A DNA stretch of 64,000 nt from an archaeon. GTDB lineage: Archaea; Thermoproteota; Nitrososphaeria; Nitrososphaerales; Gagatemarchaeaceae. The notes under the pieces are model-generated. The model did not search any database. It worked only from the letters and a program-made list of their open reading frames with translations, and had not been told where the DNA came from. Below are positions 44,018 through 53,023 of the stretch, in pieces; position 1 is the first letter of the stretch, and every line of letters starts with the position of its first letter. The translations under genes and the position numbers were made by a program. Location: assembly GCA_021819035.1 (NCBI GenBank), contig JAKASL010000001.1, forward strand, positions 372,001 through 436,000, given 5' to 3'.

Positions 44018-45142
44018 TTGCTGATCTACACCCCGGGGCCGACTGAGGTCCCTCCAAGGGTCCTCCGGAGGATGGCGCGGCCCATAACGAACCCCGACCT
44101 GGACCCGGCCTTCGCGAGGTCCTACGAGTCGACCCAGGAAAAGCTGAAGCGGCTGATGAAGACGAAGAACGACGTCCTGATCATGTCAGGGGAGGGGCTC
44201 CTCGGGCTCGAAGCCGCGGTCGCGTCACTCGTGGAGAAAGGCCAGAAGGTGCTCACGATCGCCAACGGCGTGTTCGGCGAGGGCTTCGTCGACCTCGTGA
44301 AGATGTACGGGGGCGTCCCGACTTCGGTCCGCTCCCCGTACGACCGACCGGTGGACCCCGAGTCTGTCGCTGCTGCCCTCGACGCCGACAGGGAGATACG
44401 GGTGGCCACCTTCGTCCACTGCGAGACACCCAGCGGTGTCCTGAACCCGCTGGGTGAGGTGGCCTCGGCATGCCGGAAGCGGGGGGTCCTTCTCATAGCC
44501 GACGCCGTCTCGTCCCTGGGCGGGACCCCGGTGGAGACCGATTCGTGGGGGATCGATATCTGCCTAGGAGGGAGCCAGAAGTGTCTGAGCGCCCCGCCGG
44601 GGCTTGCGCTCGTCTCGGTGAGCGAGCGGGCATGGGACGTCGTGAGAAGGCGCGGCGCCAGTATACCTTCATACTACGCGAGCCTCTGGCAGTGGGAGGA
44701 GTGGTGGAACAGGAGAAGGCTCTTCCCATACACTCCTTCTGTTTCAGACATCGGCGCCCTCGACGAGGCCCTGGACATCGCCCTGAAGGAGGGGCTCCCG
44801 CGAGCCTTCGAGCGCCACAAGCGGATCTCGAAGATGGTCCTGTCCGGCTGCAGGGACATGGGCCTCGTGCCATATCCCAAGAGCGACGCCTACCACTCCC
44901 CGACCGTCACCGCGCTCAGGCGCCCTACGCGGATCCCAGAGACAGGCCTTCTGAGGCGGATGGAGGAGGGGTACGGGGTGATGATAGCCGGGTCCTGGGG
45001 GAAGCTCGCTGGGAGGGTCCTGAGGCTTGGGAACATGGGGTACAACGCTAGGCCAAGGAAGGCGAAGGCGGCGCTTCTGGCTCTCGAAGGGGCGCTGAAG
45101 GACCTGGGTTTCGTCTCCGGGGGCCGCTCAGCTCAGGTCTGA
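44018..45142 (+). CDS. Class V aminotransferase (alanine-glyoxylate/serine-pyruvate type), copy 2
   Basis: A 374-residue enzyme starting with LIYTPGPTEVPPRVL. MSGEGLLGLEAA binds PLP phosphate, ADAVSSLGG has the PLP aspartate, and GGSQKCLSAPPG (about 185-196) carries the catalytic lysine. This is the standard alanine-glyoxylate/serine-pyruvate group. TTG 44018 precedes the conserved PGPT motif by six residues. It is transcribed away from the APC permease and only about 3 kb from its paralogue. Confidence 0.9.
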   Translation: MLIYTPGPTEVPPRVLRRMARPITNPDLDPAFARSYESTQEKLKRLMKTKNDVLIMSGEGLLGLEAAVASLVEKGQKVLTIANGVFGEGFVDLVKMYGGVPTSVRSPYDRPVDPESVAAALDADREIRVATFVHCETPSGVLNPLGEVASACRKRGVLLIADAVSSLGGTPVETDSWGIDICLGGSQKCLSAPPGLALVSVSERAWDVVRRRGASIPSYYASLWQWEEWWNRRRLFPYTPSVSDIGALDEALDIALKEGLPRAFERHKRISKMVLSGCRDMGLVPYPKSDAYHSPTVTALRRPTRIPETGLLRRMEEGYGVMIAGSWGKLAGRVLRLGNMGYNARPRKAKAALLALEGALKDLGFVSGGRSAQV

Positions 45143-45238
45143 CAGATCCCGTCCCCGTCCTCTGACCTCCCATCCTAATGCCGAGTATCTTTCGGCCCCC
45201 GACCAGTTCTCCCCGCGCACCAGCAGACGGAGTGACGG

Positions 45239-46882
45239 TCAAGCGGAGGGGCTCCCTCCCCCTCCATCCTCCCCGAGGGACTCGACCAGCCTCCGAAGGA
45301 TCTCCCTCTCGAGTATCGTCCCTATCATCCTCCCCCTTACGTCTATGACGGCTACTATTGGGACGTTGGTCTCCTTGAAGGTGGTGGTGAGGTTGAGCCC
45401 GGGTTCGCTCTCGCTCACCCTCACGACGTCTGCCAGTGGGCAGTCGTATACCATCATAGTCGCCATCTCCCTCCTGGAGAGGCTGATGATGTCGTGCATG
45501 AGCAACGTGGCGACCGGCCTTTTCTCGCGGTCGACGACTACGGCCGCCCTTGCGTCGAAGTTGGAGAGCTTCCGCATTGCATCCATCGCGGGCTCGTCGT
45601 AGGAGACCGTCACTGTGGGGAGGGTCTTGCAGATTTCGGCCGCCGTCATCGACAGGAGTCTCTGCCTGACCACCCTCTTCTCTGTCCCGGATTCGTGGTC
45701 TACGGAAACTAGGGGCGCGCGCGCCCTGAAGAGCAGCGGGGCCGCAAGGGAGAGCATGGCTATCGCCAACGCGGTCGCCGAATAGACGAAGCCCCCTATC
45801 AGGGCGATGCCGGCGGTGAGCGCTGATACCAGAAGCGCAGCGTCGACCCCCCCTTTGACGCAGGTCCCGAAGGCGTTCCTCCACCTGCCGATCTGGAAGA
45901 ACCCCGCGGATATCCCTCCCATCGCGGCCCCCGAGGCGAGGGCTACGCCGAACAAAGCGAGCCCGGCGAGCAAGAGAGCCGGGCTAACCCGCACGAAGTA
46001 CAGCCCAAAGCCGGCGAAGAACATGGGCTCGAAGAAACCATAGGTGAATGCCCTGAGCTTCTCCATCAAGACCGGCCTCGCCGCTAGGAACTTCTGCATC
46101 AACAGGCCGAGAAAAAGGGCCACGATTGCCGCGTTGAATCCAGCTAGCTGGCCGACGAAGCCTGCGATGAGCAGGATGGAGATGATTATTGCGAACACCG
46201 CCTCTCTGCTCTTGAACCTGCTTTCGACCCTCTCGAGCAGCGGGATCATGACGTACCTCCCGAAGGCGACAATCCCCAGGATGGCGACGGCAAGCTCAGC
46301 TGCTGTCACTGTGACGGAGAGCGCCGTGATGGCCCGCCCGGCGAGGTCTGACACGAAGGAGTAGAGTATGACGGCTGCGACCTCTATGACGAGGACCTGC
46401 GAGAAGATGGCGGTGCCGTCTGCGGTCCTTGCCAGGCCCGTGTCCGTCAGCAGCCTGGACAGGGGACCGGCGCTGCTCATCCCCACCACTATCCCTATCA
46501 CTACGGCTGCGACGACCTGATGGAACACGAGGTAGGACAGCAAAGCGACTGCTACGAAGCGGACCGCGAACTGCGCCAGAGAGATTGCAATCGACGCCTT
46601 CTTCGCCAAGGCACCTCTGAGCCTGTCTGCTTCGAACTCCTCGGCGCCGCTCACGAAGAGGAGGAAGTCTATCCCGATTGTGACGAAGAGCGTGATAGTG
46701 GGGAGCACTTGGATGACGTCGGACACCCCAGGGCCAAGGAGGATGCCAACAAAGATCGCCCCGACGAACGGTATCAGGCCTAGCTTCCGGAACGCTTCTT
46801 CCCCAAGCTTGGCGCCCACAAGAAGAATCCCGAGGTATGCGAGCGACGCGACGTCCACCGGCAGTGAGGAGAAGATTGCCAT
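45239..46882 (-). CDS. CPA2 (Kef-type) cation/proton antiporter with CBS domains
   Basis: A 547-residue protein with about 12 helices (1-400), showing GLIPFVGAIFVGILLGP and FDFLLF-like IDFLLFVSGAEEF segments of Kef/NhaP-type antiporters. Two CBS motifs follow (about 415-535; TVSYDEPAMDAMRKL, NVPIVAVIDVRGRMIG), which normally bind nucleotides and gate transport. The frame opens at TTG 46909, but the TTAAATCC box near 46922 fits ATG 46882. The second antiporter gene lies directly upstream on the same strand. Confidence 0.85.
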   Translation of the reverse strand: MAIFSSLPVDVASLAYLGILLVGAKLGEEAFRKLGLIPFVGAIFVGILLGPGVSDVIQVLPTITLFVTIGIDFLLFVSGAEEFEADRLRGALAKKASIAISLAQFAVRFVAVALLSYLVFHQVVAAVVIGIVVGMSSAGPLSRLLTDTGLARTADGTAIFSQVLVIEVAAVILYSFVSDLAGRAITALSVTVTAAELAVAILGIVAFGRYVMIPLLERVESRFKSREAVFAIIISILLIAGFVGQLAGFNAAIVALFLGLLMQKFLAARPVLMEKLRAFTYGFFEPMFFAGFGLYFVRVSPALLLAGLALFGVALASGAAMGGISAGFFQIGRWRNAFGTCVKGGVDAALLVSALTAGIALIGGFVYSATALAIAMLSLAAPLLFRARAPLVSVDHESGTEKRVVRQRLLSMTAAEICKTLPTVTVSYDEPAMDAMRKLSNFDARAAVVVDREKRPVATLLMHDIISLSRREMATMMVYDCPLADVVRVSESEPGLNLTTTFKETNVPIVAVIDVRGRMIGTILEREILRRLVESLGEDGGGGSPSA

Positions 46883-47005
46883 TCCCGCCGCCCCCTGATT
46901 CGACTCCAACAGTCGGGGGATTTAACTGGCTCACATGGTCCCGCTGGTCTCAGCCGCCGCAGGCCCCCGTCGAGTCGCCTCCCACTCGGTGGGGTGCGCT
47001 CGGCT

Positions 47006-48550
47006 TCACGTCTCGCTGGCACGGACCTCCTTCGCGAGGACGTCCTCCAGCGAGTCGAAGTACGATCTCGTCCCATGCGGCATCGAGTCTCTGTTCTTCC
47101 TGATCGCGTCCACTATGTATGGGACCGCACTCTTCGAGACCTTGAACTCGCCCGCCTTGCCGCCCCCAACGCTCAGCCTGGGGATGCTGACTTTGCCCTT
47201 AACGTCCGGAGGGGCTGCGTCCTTGGCGTCCTCTTCGACCTTCTCCGCCCACTTCTCCAACTGCCCCTGCTCGAGCCCATCCACCATCTGGCTCAGCTCC
47301 TTCACGAGGGGTGCGATGGTAGCCAGCGACCCGAGGTCGAGCCCGTCTGTCTCTCCGGAGAAGATCTTCGCCCCCCCGGCCGCGACCACGTTAGTCCCAA
47401 TGATCACCAGCGCGGCTATGGGGAGTATCTGACTCGCTCCAGCGACTCCGTCCGCCACCAGCGTCGTGGCCAGCAGCGCCGGCGTGAGCCCCTGGGCCAT
47501 CATCGTCTCTATCAGTCTCCTGCTCTTGGCCGACTTCTTCCAATCCACGGCCTCCGTGCTCAGCACCCGGGCGCCCACCAGGATTCCCATCACGGCCAGC
47601 GACTCGATGTAGAGCTGGGGGGACGTCAGAGTGTCGAGAGGGAGGGAGAACCCGAGGAAGAAGAGAAAGAAGGTCCTCAAGAAGAAGGAGATCTCCGTCT
47701 GGAACGCCGAGATGTAGTTCAGGGAGACCGCCGGCATGACAACCCCGAGGCCCAACGAGGCAGGGAGGTCAGCCAGGTTCTTCATCACCAGGCCGATGGC
47801 CAGGACAGTGATCACACCGCTACCGCTTATGTCTCCGATCAGCACGTATGCCAGGAGGACGTATCCCACGGTGGCTGCGTAGAAGTAGTCTGACTGCCCG
47901 ACCGCCCTGGCGACCCTGACCCACGCGAGCCCGAGGATGACCCCCCCTACCAGGCCGATGGAGAGCTGCTGGAAGAAGCTTGAAGAGATGGCTGACAGTC
48001 CGCTGAGGTCCAGCGGGGCGTTCTGGTTGTACCCGTTCAAGAGGACGGTGAACAGGATTATCAGCACGAGCGAATCGTATACCGACTCCAGCGAGAGGTT
48101 CGAGACAAGCCCCTGCTGCGAGATCCTGCTCCCCATATAGGGGACTATGATCATCGAGATCTCCCCCCCTATTATCGAGCCGAGGAACAGGGCCTGGTAC
48201 AGGTTCCAGTGCAGGATAGAGGTGAAGACGAAGGTTGTCACGAGGATGGAGAGGAGCATGTAGACGCTCGAGCGGACGATCGCCGACCTCCCTTCAGAAG
48301 CGACCTCCCGGACCTTCAGACTCATGCCTATGTCGAAGACCACCATCGCTAGTGTGACCTGGGACAGGAGCGGGAGCATCGCGTTGACGGTGGACGATGG
48401 GAGGACAGCGAACCAGCGGGTCGCTATCCCGGCGGCTATCAGGAAGAGCGTCTGGGGTATCCCTTTCTTCTTGAGCAGGAGGTTCCCTACGAACCCGATG
48501 AATATGATGGAAGAGAGCACCAGCAGGAACGTCTCAGGGGACAGGGCCAA
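47006..48550 (-). CDS. CPA2-family cation/proton antiporter with cytosolic tail
   Basis: A 514-residue membrane protein with about 12 helices (1-400) of the sodium/potassium-proton exchanger fold (FLIAAGIATRWFAV, FDIGMSLKVREV, SIIGGEISMIIVPY). The charged C-terminal tail (about 405-514) is soluble and lacks CBS or TrkA-N signatures I can recognise. The cation is not known. TTG 48550 is the likely start. It runs toward the Kef-type antiporter gene, with a gap of 123 nt. Confidence 0.82.
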   Translation of the reverse strand: MALSPETFLLVLSSIIFIGFVGNLLLKKKGIPQTLFLIAAGIATRWFAVLPSSTVNAMLPLLSQVTLAMVVFDIGMSLKVREVASEGRSAIVRSSVYMLLSILVTTFVFTSILHWNLYQALFLGSIIGGEISMIIVPYMGSRISQQGLVSNLSLESVYDSLVLIILFTVLLNGYNQNAPLDLSGLSAISSSFFQQLSIGLVGGVILGLAWVRVARAVGQSDYFYAATVGYVLLAYVLIGDISGSGVITVLAIGLVMKNLADLPASLGLGVVMPAVSLNYISAFQTEISFFLRTFFLFFLGFSLPLDTLTSPQLYIESLAVMGILVGARVLSTEAVDWKKSAKSRRLIETMMAQGLTPALLATTLVADGVAGASQILPIAALVIIGTNVVAAGGAKIFSGETDGLDLGSLATIAPLVKELSQMVDGLEQGQLEKWAEKVEEDAKDAAPPDVKGKVSIPRLSVGGGKAGEFKVSKSAVPYIVDAIRKNRDSMPHGTRSYFDSLEDVLAKEVRASET

Positions 48551-48764
48551 CAGCGGTCAACTCCAAGGTCCATACTGCCGCATTCCGGGCACCCCCGGTC
48601 TGCCGGGCCTACCTCGCGACGTCAAACTCCCAGAGCAGCGAAGGGTAGGTATTTGAGCGCAGGCATCCAGTCTTGGGGTCTCCTCAGAGACTCTAGGCAC
48701 CGGCTCCGGAGTGCTCGCCTGCACTTCATGCCTCTGGACGGCTTCGGATAAGCTCAAATACCCT

Positions 48765-48786
48765 CGATATCGGTGTTCCGATATCG
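48765..48786. promoter_or_regulatory. Perfect palindromic operator before the PadR gene
   Basis: CGATATCGG-tgtt-CCGATATCG is a perfect 9-bp inverted repeat with a 4-nt spacer. It lies 12 nt before ATG 48799 and covers the predicted transcription start (about 26 nt after the CTCAAATA box at 48753-48760). A repressor bound there would block the PadR-ABC operon, so it is a likely autoregulatory PadR site. Confidence 0.65.
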
Positions 48787-48798
48787 GAAAAGATTGAC

Positions 48799-49236
48799 AT
48801 GTTCAACTTCGACTGGGCAAAGCGCACCCACAAGGGGCTGCGCCGCTGGATCCTCTACATCGTGCGGGACAACCCGAAGTCTGGCGCCGAGATAATGGAC
48901 GTGATGGAGGCGAACCTCCAGGGATGGTGGAGGCCATCCCCAGGCTCGGTCTACCCTCTCCTGAAGCGCATGGTGGAGGAGGGGGTCCTCAGCCGCTCGG
49001 CTGACGACAAATATTCTCTGACCCAGAGCGGGCGGGAGGAAGTGGACCACCCCTGGCCGCTTTCTGAGCACCTAGGACAGGCGCCAAGGTCCGTTGAAGG
49101 CGCCATCGAAGTAATCTCTAGTTACACGTCGTACCTCGAAGACCTTTCCAGGTCCAATGACCCAAAGCTCACGGACGCGAGCAAGGAGATAAAGGAGATC
49201 GCTGCTCGGCTTTCAAAGCTAGGAGAGAGGGCATGA
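48799..49236 (+). CDS. PadR-family transcriptional regulator
   Basis: A 145-residue winged-helix regulator. The N-terminal domain (LRRWILYIVRDNPKSGAEIM, PSPGSVYPLLKRMVEEGVL, YSLTQSGREEV) is the PadR signature, and a helical dimerisation tail follows (about 95-145). PadR proteins often repress adjacent efflux pumps and release DNA on binding the pump substrate. It overlaps the ABC ATPase gene by 4 nt (ATGA). Confidence 0.92.
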   Translation: MFNFDWAKRTHKGLRRWILYIVRDNPKSGAEIMDVMEANLQGWWRPSPGSVYPLLKRMVEEGVLSRSADDKYSLTQSGREEVDHPWPLSEHLGQAPRSVEGAIEVISSYTSYLEDLSRSNDPKLTDASKEIKEIAARLSKLGERA

Positions 49237-50237
49237 GTCAACAGCCGCTGGTCAAGGTGGAGGGGCTGTCGAAGAGCTTCGGGGCATTGAAGGCTGTAGA
49301 CGGGGTCTCTTTTGAGATCAAGGAAGGGGAGGTCTTCGGGTTCCTCGGGCCCAACGGTGCAGGAAAGACCACGACCATAAGCATGCTCACTACTCTTCTG
49401 AAGCCCTCGGGCGGGAGGGCTGAAATCGCCGGGTTAGACATACACAAGCATCCCAACGAGGTCAGGAGGGTCGTCGGGGTAGTCCCCCAGGAGTACACCG
49501 CCGACGAGGACCTGACGGGTCTGCAGAACATACTGCTCTGCGCCGACCTCTACGGCATACCGAGGAGCAACTCCAGGCCGCACGCCATGGAGCTCCTGAA
49601 GCTCGTCGAACTCCAGGACGCGGCGAACAGGAAGGTCAGCACCTATTCGGGAGGGATGAGGCGGAGGTTGGAGCTCGCCAGCGGGTTGATCAACTACCCC
49701 AGGCTGCTCTTCCTAGACGAACCGACGCTGGGGCTGGACGTCCAGACGAGGACGGCCGTCTGGAGCTACATCAGGATGCTGAAGGAAGAGTACAAGATGA
49801 CCCTCTTCCTCACCACCCACTACCTCGAGGAAGCGGACTCCCTCTGCGACAGGATAGCAATCGTGGACCACGGCCACATAGTGAAGATAGGCTCCCCGGA
49901 CGAGCTGAAGGCCAGCATCGGCGGGGACATCATAGTCGTGGGGGTGGCGGAGGCAGAGCCCGACATCTCTGAGGACATCAAGAACATACCGCTGGTGAGG
50001 GAAGTGAAGAAGTCGGGGCGGGAGTACAGGATAAAGTCTGAGGTCGGAGAAGAGTCTTCGATAAAGGTGATCGACCTGGTGAGGTCGAAGGGGCTGCACG
50101 TGACGAGGATCGCGCTGACCAAGCCGAGCCTCGACGAGGCTTACCTGGAGTTCACTGGGAGGAGCATCAGGGAGGAGGAGGCAGGGAAGATGGACGCCTT
50201 CAAGCAGAGGGTAACTATGATGCGGGCGAGGCGCTAG
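49233..50237 (+). CDS. ABC-2 type exporter ATPase, DrrA-like
   Basis: A 334-residue ATPase. Walker A GPNGAGKTTT (about 40-49), Q-loop VVPQEYTAD, signature YSGGMRRRLE (about 137), Walker B LLFLDEPTLGLD and H-loop TTHY. The C-terminal extension (about 235-330) is typical of DrrA-type drug exporters. It is the second gene of the PadR operon and works with the permease that follows 3 nt downstream. Confidence 0.92.
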   Translation: MSQQPLVKVEGLSKSFGALKAVDGVSFEIKEGEVFGFLGPNGAGKTTTISMLTTLLKPSGGRAEIAGLDIHKHPNEVRRVVGVVPQEYTADEDLTGLQNILLCADLYGIPRSNSRPHAMELLKLVELQDAANRKVSTYSGGMRRRLELASGLINYPRLLFLDEPTLGLDVQTRTAVWSYIRMLKEEYKMTLFLTTHYLEEADSLCDRIAIVDHGHIVKIGSPDELKASIGGDIIVVGVAEAEPDISEDIKNIPLVREVKKSGREYRIKSEVGEESSIKVIDLVRSKGLHVTRIALTKPSLDEAYLEFTGRSIREEEAGKMDAFKQRVTMMRARR

Positions 50238-50240
50238 ACC

Positions 50241-51191
50241 ATGGCCGACGACATCCCAGCAAGGTCTACGGCGACGGTCCAAGAGCAGGCCGCCGAGGCC
50301 GAGGACGAGAGGGAGGCGGAGAGGTCCTTCAGGGCGGCCCCCAAACTGAACAAGAGCCCCCTCCACGGCCTCTGGGCCCTCACCAACAGGGACCTGGTGA
50401 AGTGGTACAAGAACCCCATCCAGCTGATCATCTCGCTCGTCCAGCCTGTGGTCTGGCTGGGCCTCTTCGGGAAGGCCTTCAACATTGGCGCCCTCTTTTC
50501 GAGCCAGCCGGGGGTCACCACGGCAGAGGTGAACGCCGTCAACCTCGCGACGTTCGGGACAACCAGCTACTTTTCGTACCTGGGGGCAGGGATGCTCGCG
50601 TTCATCATCCTCTTCACCGCTGCGTTCTCAGGAATGTCCGTCGTATGGGACAGGAGGTTCGGCTTCACCAACAAGGCGCTCAGCACCCCCGTCGGCCGCG
50701 GCGCCATAGTGACCAGCAAGATACTGCAGAGCGTCGTCCGCTCCCTGATACAGGCCGCAATCGTCCTGGCGATCGCGGTAATCCTCGGGATGGACACGGC
50801 CAGCTTCACTGTCTTGTCTGTCGCAGGATCCTTCGTCATCCTCTTCCTGATGGCCTTCGGGCTGTCATCGCTCTTCGTGATGCTCGCGCTCAGGTCCAGC
50901 GACTGGCAGACCCAGATGGCCGTCATAAACCTCCTCAACCTCCCGCTCCTCTTCGCGAGCAACGCGATGCTCCCGGTCAAGATAATGCCGGGGTGGCTGC
51001 AGTCGGTGATCAGATTCAACCCTGTCAGCTACGCGGTCGACGGCGTGAGGCAGATGCTCTTGGGCTCTGCTTCGGCCACGGGCTACGCGGTCCTCGCCCC
51101 GCTCTGGGTCGACTTCAGCGTCCTGGTCGGCTTCGCCGCGCTCCTGGGGATACTCGGGATAGTCCTCTCCTGGAGACTCCTCTCCAGATAG
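50241..51191 (+). CDS. ABC-2 type exporter permease, DrrB-like
   Basis: A 316-residue permease. A charged N-terminal region of about 50 residues precedes six helices (about 75-312), and PLLFASNAMLPVKIMPGWLQ followed by FNPVSYAVDGVR is the ABC-2 membrane-domain signature. With the DrrA-like ATPase it exports an unknown compound, perhaps a lipid or drug. The long acidic N-terminus is unusual for the family. Confidence 0.9.
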   Translation: MADDIPARSTATVQEQAAEAEDEREAERSFRAAPKLNKSPLHGLWALTNRDLVKWYKNPIQLIISLVQPVVWLGLFGKAFNIGALFSSQPGVTTAEVNAVNLATFGTTSYFSYLGAGMLAFIILFTAAFSGMSVVWDRRFGFTNKALSTPVGRGAIVTSKILQSVVRSLIQAAIVLAIAVILGMDTASFTVLSVAGSFVILFLMAFGLSSLFVMLALRSSDWQTQMAVINLLNLPLLFASNAMLPVKIMPGWLQSVIRFNPVSYAVDGVRQMLLGSASATGYAVLAPLWVDFSVLVGFAALLGILGIVLSWRLLSR

Positions 51192-51195
51192 AATG

Positions 51196-51948
51196 TCACC
51201 GGCCGAAGATTACTTTCCTGAGCTTCCCGGCCATGGCCAACGGGTCCTGGTTCTGCCAGACGTTCCTTCCGACCGCGAGGCCAGTCCCGCCGGCCTGGAT
51301 GACCCCCTCCACCTGGCGAAGGAAGTCGTCGTCGGTGGGTGCCTTCGGCCCGCCGCTCATGAAGACCCTGGCCCCTGCCGCCGCCTTCACAGCCCAGGAG
51401 AAGCTGGCGGGGTCTCCCGTGTACTTGATCTTGACCGCGTCAGCTCCAAGTTCCAGCCCGGCCCGGGCCGCATATGCGACCGTCTCCTTCGACGTATCGT
51501 TCTGGACCGCCGCTCCCCGAGGGTATACCCATGCGATGGCAGGTATCCCCTTCTCGTGCGCCTCCTCCTGTATCTTCCCGAACTCCCTGAACATCCTAGG
51601 CTCGTGCTCGCTCCCAAGGTAGATGGTGTACCCGACCCCCTTGGCCCCGAGCGCCACCGCATGCTCCACGCTGCACACCTGCCGGGAGACGGGTTCCCCC
51701 TTGGGGAGGCTGGACTTCCCGTTGAGCTTGACTATCAGCGGGACCCTCCCGTCGTAGAACCTCTCGGCCACGCCCTTCTGGAAGACGACCCCGTTGAACC
51801 CGCCCTTGGCTGCGATGTCCATGATGTAGGCTGGGTCGACGTTTTTCTCGTTGAAGTCGGACGAAGGCCCGTGCTCCAGCCCCTGGTCGTAGGCGAGGAG
51901 CATGCTCTTCCCCCCTGTGAGGAACTTCTCCATCAGGTCGCGCTTCAT
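51196..51948 (-). CDS. DhnA-type class I fructose-bisphosphate aldolase
   Basis: A 250-residue archaeal-type class I aldolase. LLAYDQGLEHGPSSDF is the N-terminal signature, DAVKIKYTGD contains the Schiff-base lysine (about 178), and GVIQAGGTGLAVGRNVWQ is the phosphate-binding C-terminal segment. It interconverts fructose 1,6-bisphosphate and triose phosphates. A TTAAATAG box lies 26 nt before ATG 51948. It is divergent from the fructose-1,6-bisphosphatase gene, an arrangement suited to gluconeogenesis. Confidence 0.9.
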   Translation of the reverse strand: MKRDLMEKFLTGGKSMLLAYDQGLEHGPSSDFNEKNVDPAYIMDIAAKGGFNGVVFQKGVAERFYDGRVPLIVKLNGKSSLPKGEPVSRQVCSVEHAVALGAKGVGYTIYLGSEHEPRMFREFGKIQEEAHEKGIPAIAWVYPRGAAVQNDTSKETVAYAARAGLELGADAVKIKYTGDPASFSWAVKAAAGARVFMSGGPKAPTDDDFLRQVEGVIQAGGTGLAVGRNVWQNQDPLAMAGKLRKVIFGR

Positions 51949-52052
51949 GATTGAGAAGCCGCACTCGGCCTATTTAACAGTCTCACCGTTCAACGGTCCT
52001 TCGGGGAGCATGTCCATACGCCTAAAAGCACTCCCCTGTTCAGCCGCGACCG

Positions 52053-52946
52053 ATGAAACTGGACGAGTTCCTGAGGCTCAACGCCCCCGAAGACCTCGCC
52101 GCCCTCGCCGCAGCGGTCGCGGAGTCAAGCGTAGATGTCTGGGGGAGCATCCCGTTCAAGGCCGGGCTACTCAACGAGACCAACCCGTCCGGGGAGACCC
52201 AGAAGGCCATCGACGTCTACTCCAACGACCTGTTCGTCGATGCGCTCGCAGCCACTGGGCAGGCCGCAGAGGTCGCTTCGGAGGAGATGGAGGAGCCGGC
52301 GGAGTCCAAGGGGAGGATCAGCGTCGCCATGGACCCCCTCGACGGGAGCTCCAACGTGGAGACAAACAACCCGCTGGGGAGCATCTTCGGCTTCTACTCC
52401 CACAGGCTCCCGGCCTCCGGGAGGCGCCTCGTAGGCGCCCTCTACGTCACCTATGGCGCGATGCTCACGCTCACGTTCTCCTTCGGGAAGGGGGTCCACC
52501 GTTTCGTCGCCCTCCGGGATGGGGGAGGGATGTCCTTCCAGCTCATCGGGGTGGGGCTGAAGCTCCCGGAGAAGCCTGAGGTCTACGGCTTTGGAGGCTC
52601 AAGGAAGGAGTGGGTCCCGGCGGTTGCCCACTTCTGGGACAGCCTGGACGACAGAGGGCTGAGGAACAGGTACTGCGGGACCTTCGTAGGGGACTACAAC
52701 CAGGTCCTGGCCAGGGGCGGGATCTTCTCGTATCCGGCGCTCGTCAAGAGGCCGAAGGGGAAGCTCAGAGTGCTGTATGAGTGCGCCCCCATGGCCTACA
52801 TCAACGAGCAGGCTGGAGGGTACGCCAGCGACGGCTCGGGGGACGTGCTCGACATAGAGCCCGGAGGGCTGGCAGATACGTCACCGCTCTACATCGGGAG
52901 CGCGGCCTTGGTCCACGAAATCGAAGAGCGCATCTCGCCGTCCTAG
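52053..52946 (+). CDS. fbp: Fructose-1,6-bisphosphatase, class I
   Basis: A 297-residue class I FBPase. MDPLDGSSNVETN (about 92-104) is the metal- and phosphate-binding hallmark, GSIFGFYS follows it, and LYECAPMAYINEQAGGYAS is the C-terminal substrate region. It removes the C1 phosphate in gluconeogenesis. CCTAAAAG (about 52021-52028) lies 26 nt before ATG 52053. Most archaea use a bifunctional aldolase/phosphatase instead. Confidence 0.93.
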   Translation: MKLDEFLRLNAPEDLAALAAAVAESSVDVWGSIPFKAGLLNETNPSGETQKAIDVYSNDLFVDALAATGQAAEVASEEMEEPAESKGRISVAMDPLDGSSNVETNNPLGSIFGFYSHRLPASGRRLVGALYVTYGAMLTLTFSFGKGVHRFVALRDGGGMSFQLIGVGLKLPEKPEVYGFGGSRKEWVPAVAHFWDSLDDRGLRNRYCGTFVGDYNQVLARGGIFSYPALVKRPKGKLRVLYECAPMAYINEQAGGYASDGSGDVLDIEPGGLADTSPLYIGSAALVHEIEERISPS

Positions 52947-53023
52947 GACCGCATACGTGATTTGTTTCAAAATCAGGGAGGGGCGCCGCCGGCAGGCCGC
53001 CGGGGCGTCCGATGGCGCCGTGA

